Assembly (NCBI GenBank): GCA_003162495.1
Contig: PMOF01000149.1
Span: 1-6,655, forward strand
Reading direction: 5' to 3'
From: Acidobacteriaceae bacterium
GTDB lineage: Bacteria; Acidobacteriota; Terriglobia; Terriglobales; Acidobacteriaceae
DNA: 6,655 nt
Made by a program: the position numbers and the translations under genes. Under the pieces are notes generated by a model, which saw nothing but the letters and a program-made list of their open reading frames with translations, was not told the origin of the DNA and did not search any database. Each line of letters starts with the position of its first letter. Position 1 is the stretch's first letter. Below are positions 6,426 through 6,655 of the stretch, piece after piece.

Positions 6426-6655
6426 ATGCTTTTGAAACTCACCTTGCCCGCAGGTGGTCTACTTCTGCTTCTATGTCTTGCGGCTGGCCCGCGTCCTCAA
6501 ACCTCCGCCGGAACTGCGCCGCCCGCTGCACAGGCTGGATCGTCGAATGCGCCGGCCTACTCAAAAGACGGCCGACTGCTGTTTCCCTCGCACTATCGCG
6601 AGTGGGTGTTTCTGAGCTCGGGCGTCGACATGAGCTATCTCCCCAAAGCGCAGGC
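6426..6655 (+). CDS. Exported cytochrome P460-like protein (3' end outside window)
   Basis: Partial gene: 76 complete codons run off the right edge. ATG 6426 has AGGAG at 6415-6419, 6 bases upstream. Residues 1 to about 30 are a Sec-type signal peptide (LLKLTLPAGGLLLLLCLAAG) with an Ala/Pro/Ser-rich linker after it; the Cys lacks a proper lipobox, so it is probably not a lipoprotein. From about residue 47 the mature start reads YSKDGRLLFPSHYREWVFLSS, followed by GVDMSYLPKA. This matches, from memory, the beginning of bacterial cytochrome P460-family proteins (DGKLxxPxxYREWxxLSSGLGMxY). That family is periplasmic haem protein with a CXXCH attachment site near the C-terminus; the haem motif is outside the window, so the call rests on the N-terminal block alone. 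Confidence 0.65.
   Translation, partial: MLLKLTLPAGGLLLLLCLAAGPRPQTSAGTAPPAAQAGSSNAPAYSKDGRLLFPSHYREWVFLSSGVDMSYLPKAQ

Noticed and set aside
1..6655. Mobile element, CRISPR, phage or defence system
   Set aside because: I saw no transposase, integrase, spaced repeats, terminal inverted repeats, or nuclease/ATPase pairing. All recognisable genes are metabolic or cell-envelope enzymes.

Overview
The window reads as an ordinary chromosomal stretch of a GC-rich, Gram-negative-type bacterium. The best guess is an Acidobacteriota (Terriglobia-like) genome. That is an inference from the gene families: an AdhP-type alcohol dehydrogenase, an exported ThuA-like protein, an exported xylan-esterase-like hydrolase and the start of a probable cytochrome P460. 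There is no rRNA, tRNA or marker gene to prove it. Six genes and one right-edge fragment are supported. Two of them start at TTG codons behind strong Shine-Dalgarno sequences.

Layout. 1-729 (+) is the 3' two-thirds of a zinc alcohol dehydrogenase, closed by a perfect 11-bp hairpin at 758-784. A short gap follows that holds a 13-bp tandem duplication. 953-2395 (+) is an adrenodoxin-reductase/FprA-type NADPH:ferredoxin reductase. It meets, tail to tail with a 20-bp gap, an exported ThuA-like protein on the minus strand (3306-2416). A roughly 420-bp divergent region with no recognisable gene then separates that gene from a co-directional plus-strand run: a diacylglycerol/lipid kinase (3728-4774), an exported alpha/beta hydrolase (4849-5796), a MogA-type molybdopterin adenylyltransferase (5808-6293) and, off the right edge, an exported protein resembling cytochrome P460 (6426 onward).

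How the genes relate. I see no pathway linking them. The kinase, esterase and mogA may share a transcript (gaps of 74 and 11 bp), although mogA has a TACAAT box beside its start and no clear Shine-Dalgarno, so it may have its own start. Three products (ThuA-like, esterase, P460-like) carry signal peptides and act outside the cytoplasm. The long open frames antisense to adh, thuA and the kinase/esterase are composition shadows.

I found no CRISPR array, insertion sequence, phage, toxin-antitoxin or defence system. The items most worth checking are the possible leaderless mogA start, the divergent gap at 3307-3727, the C-terminal tail of the ferredoxin reductase and the role of the cysteine-free exported ThuA-like protein.
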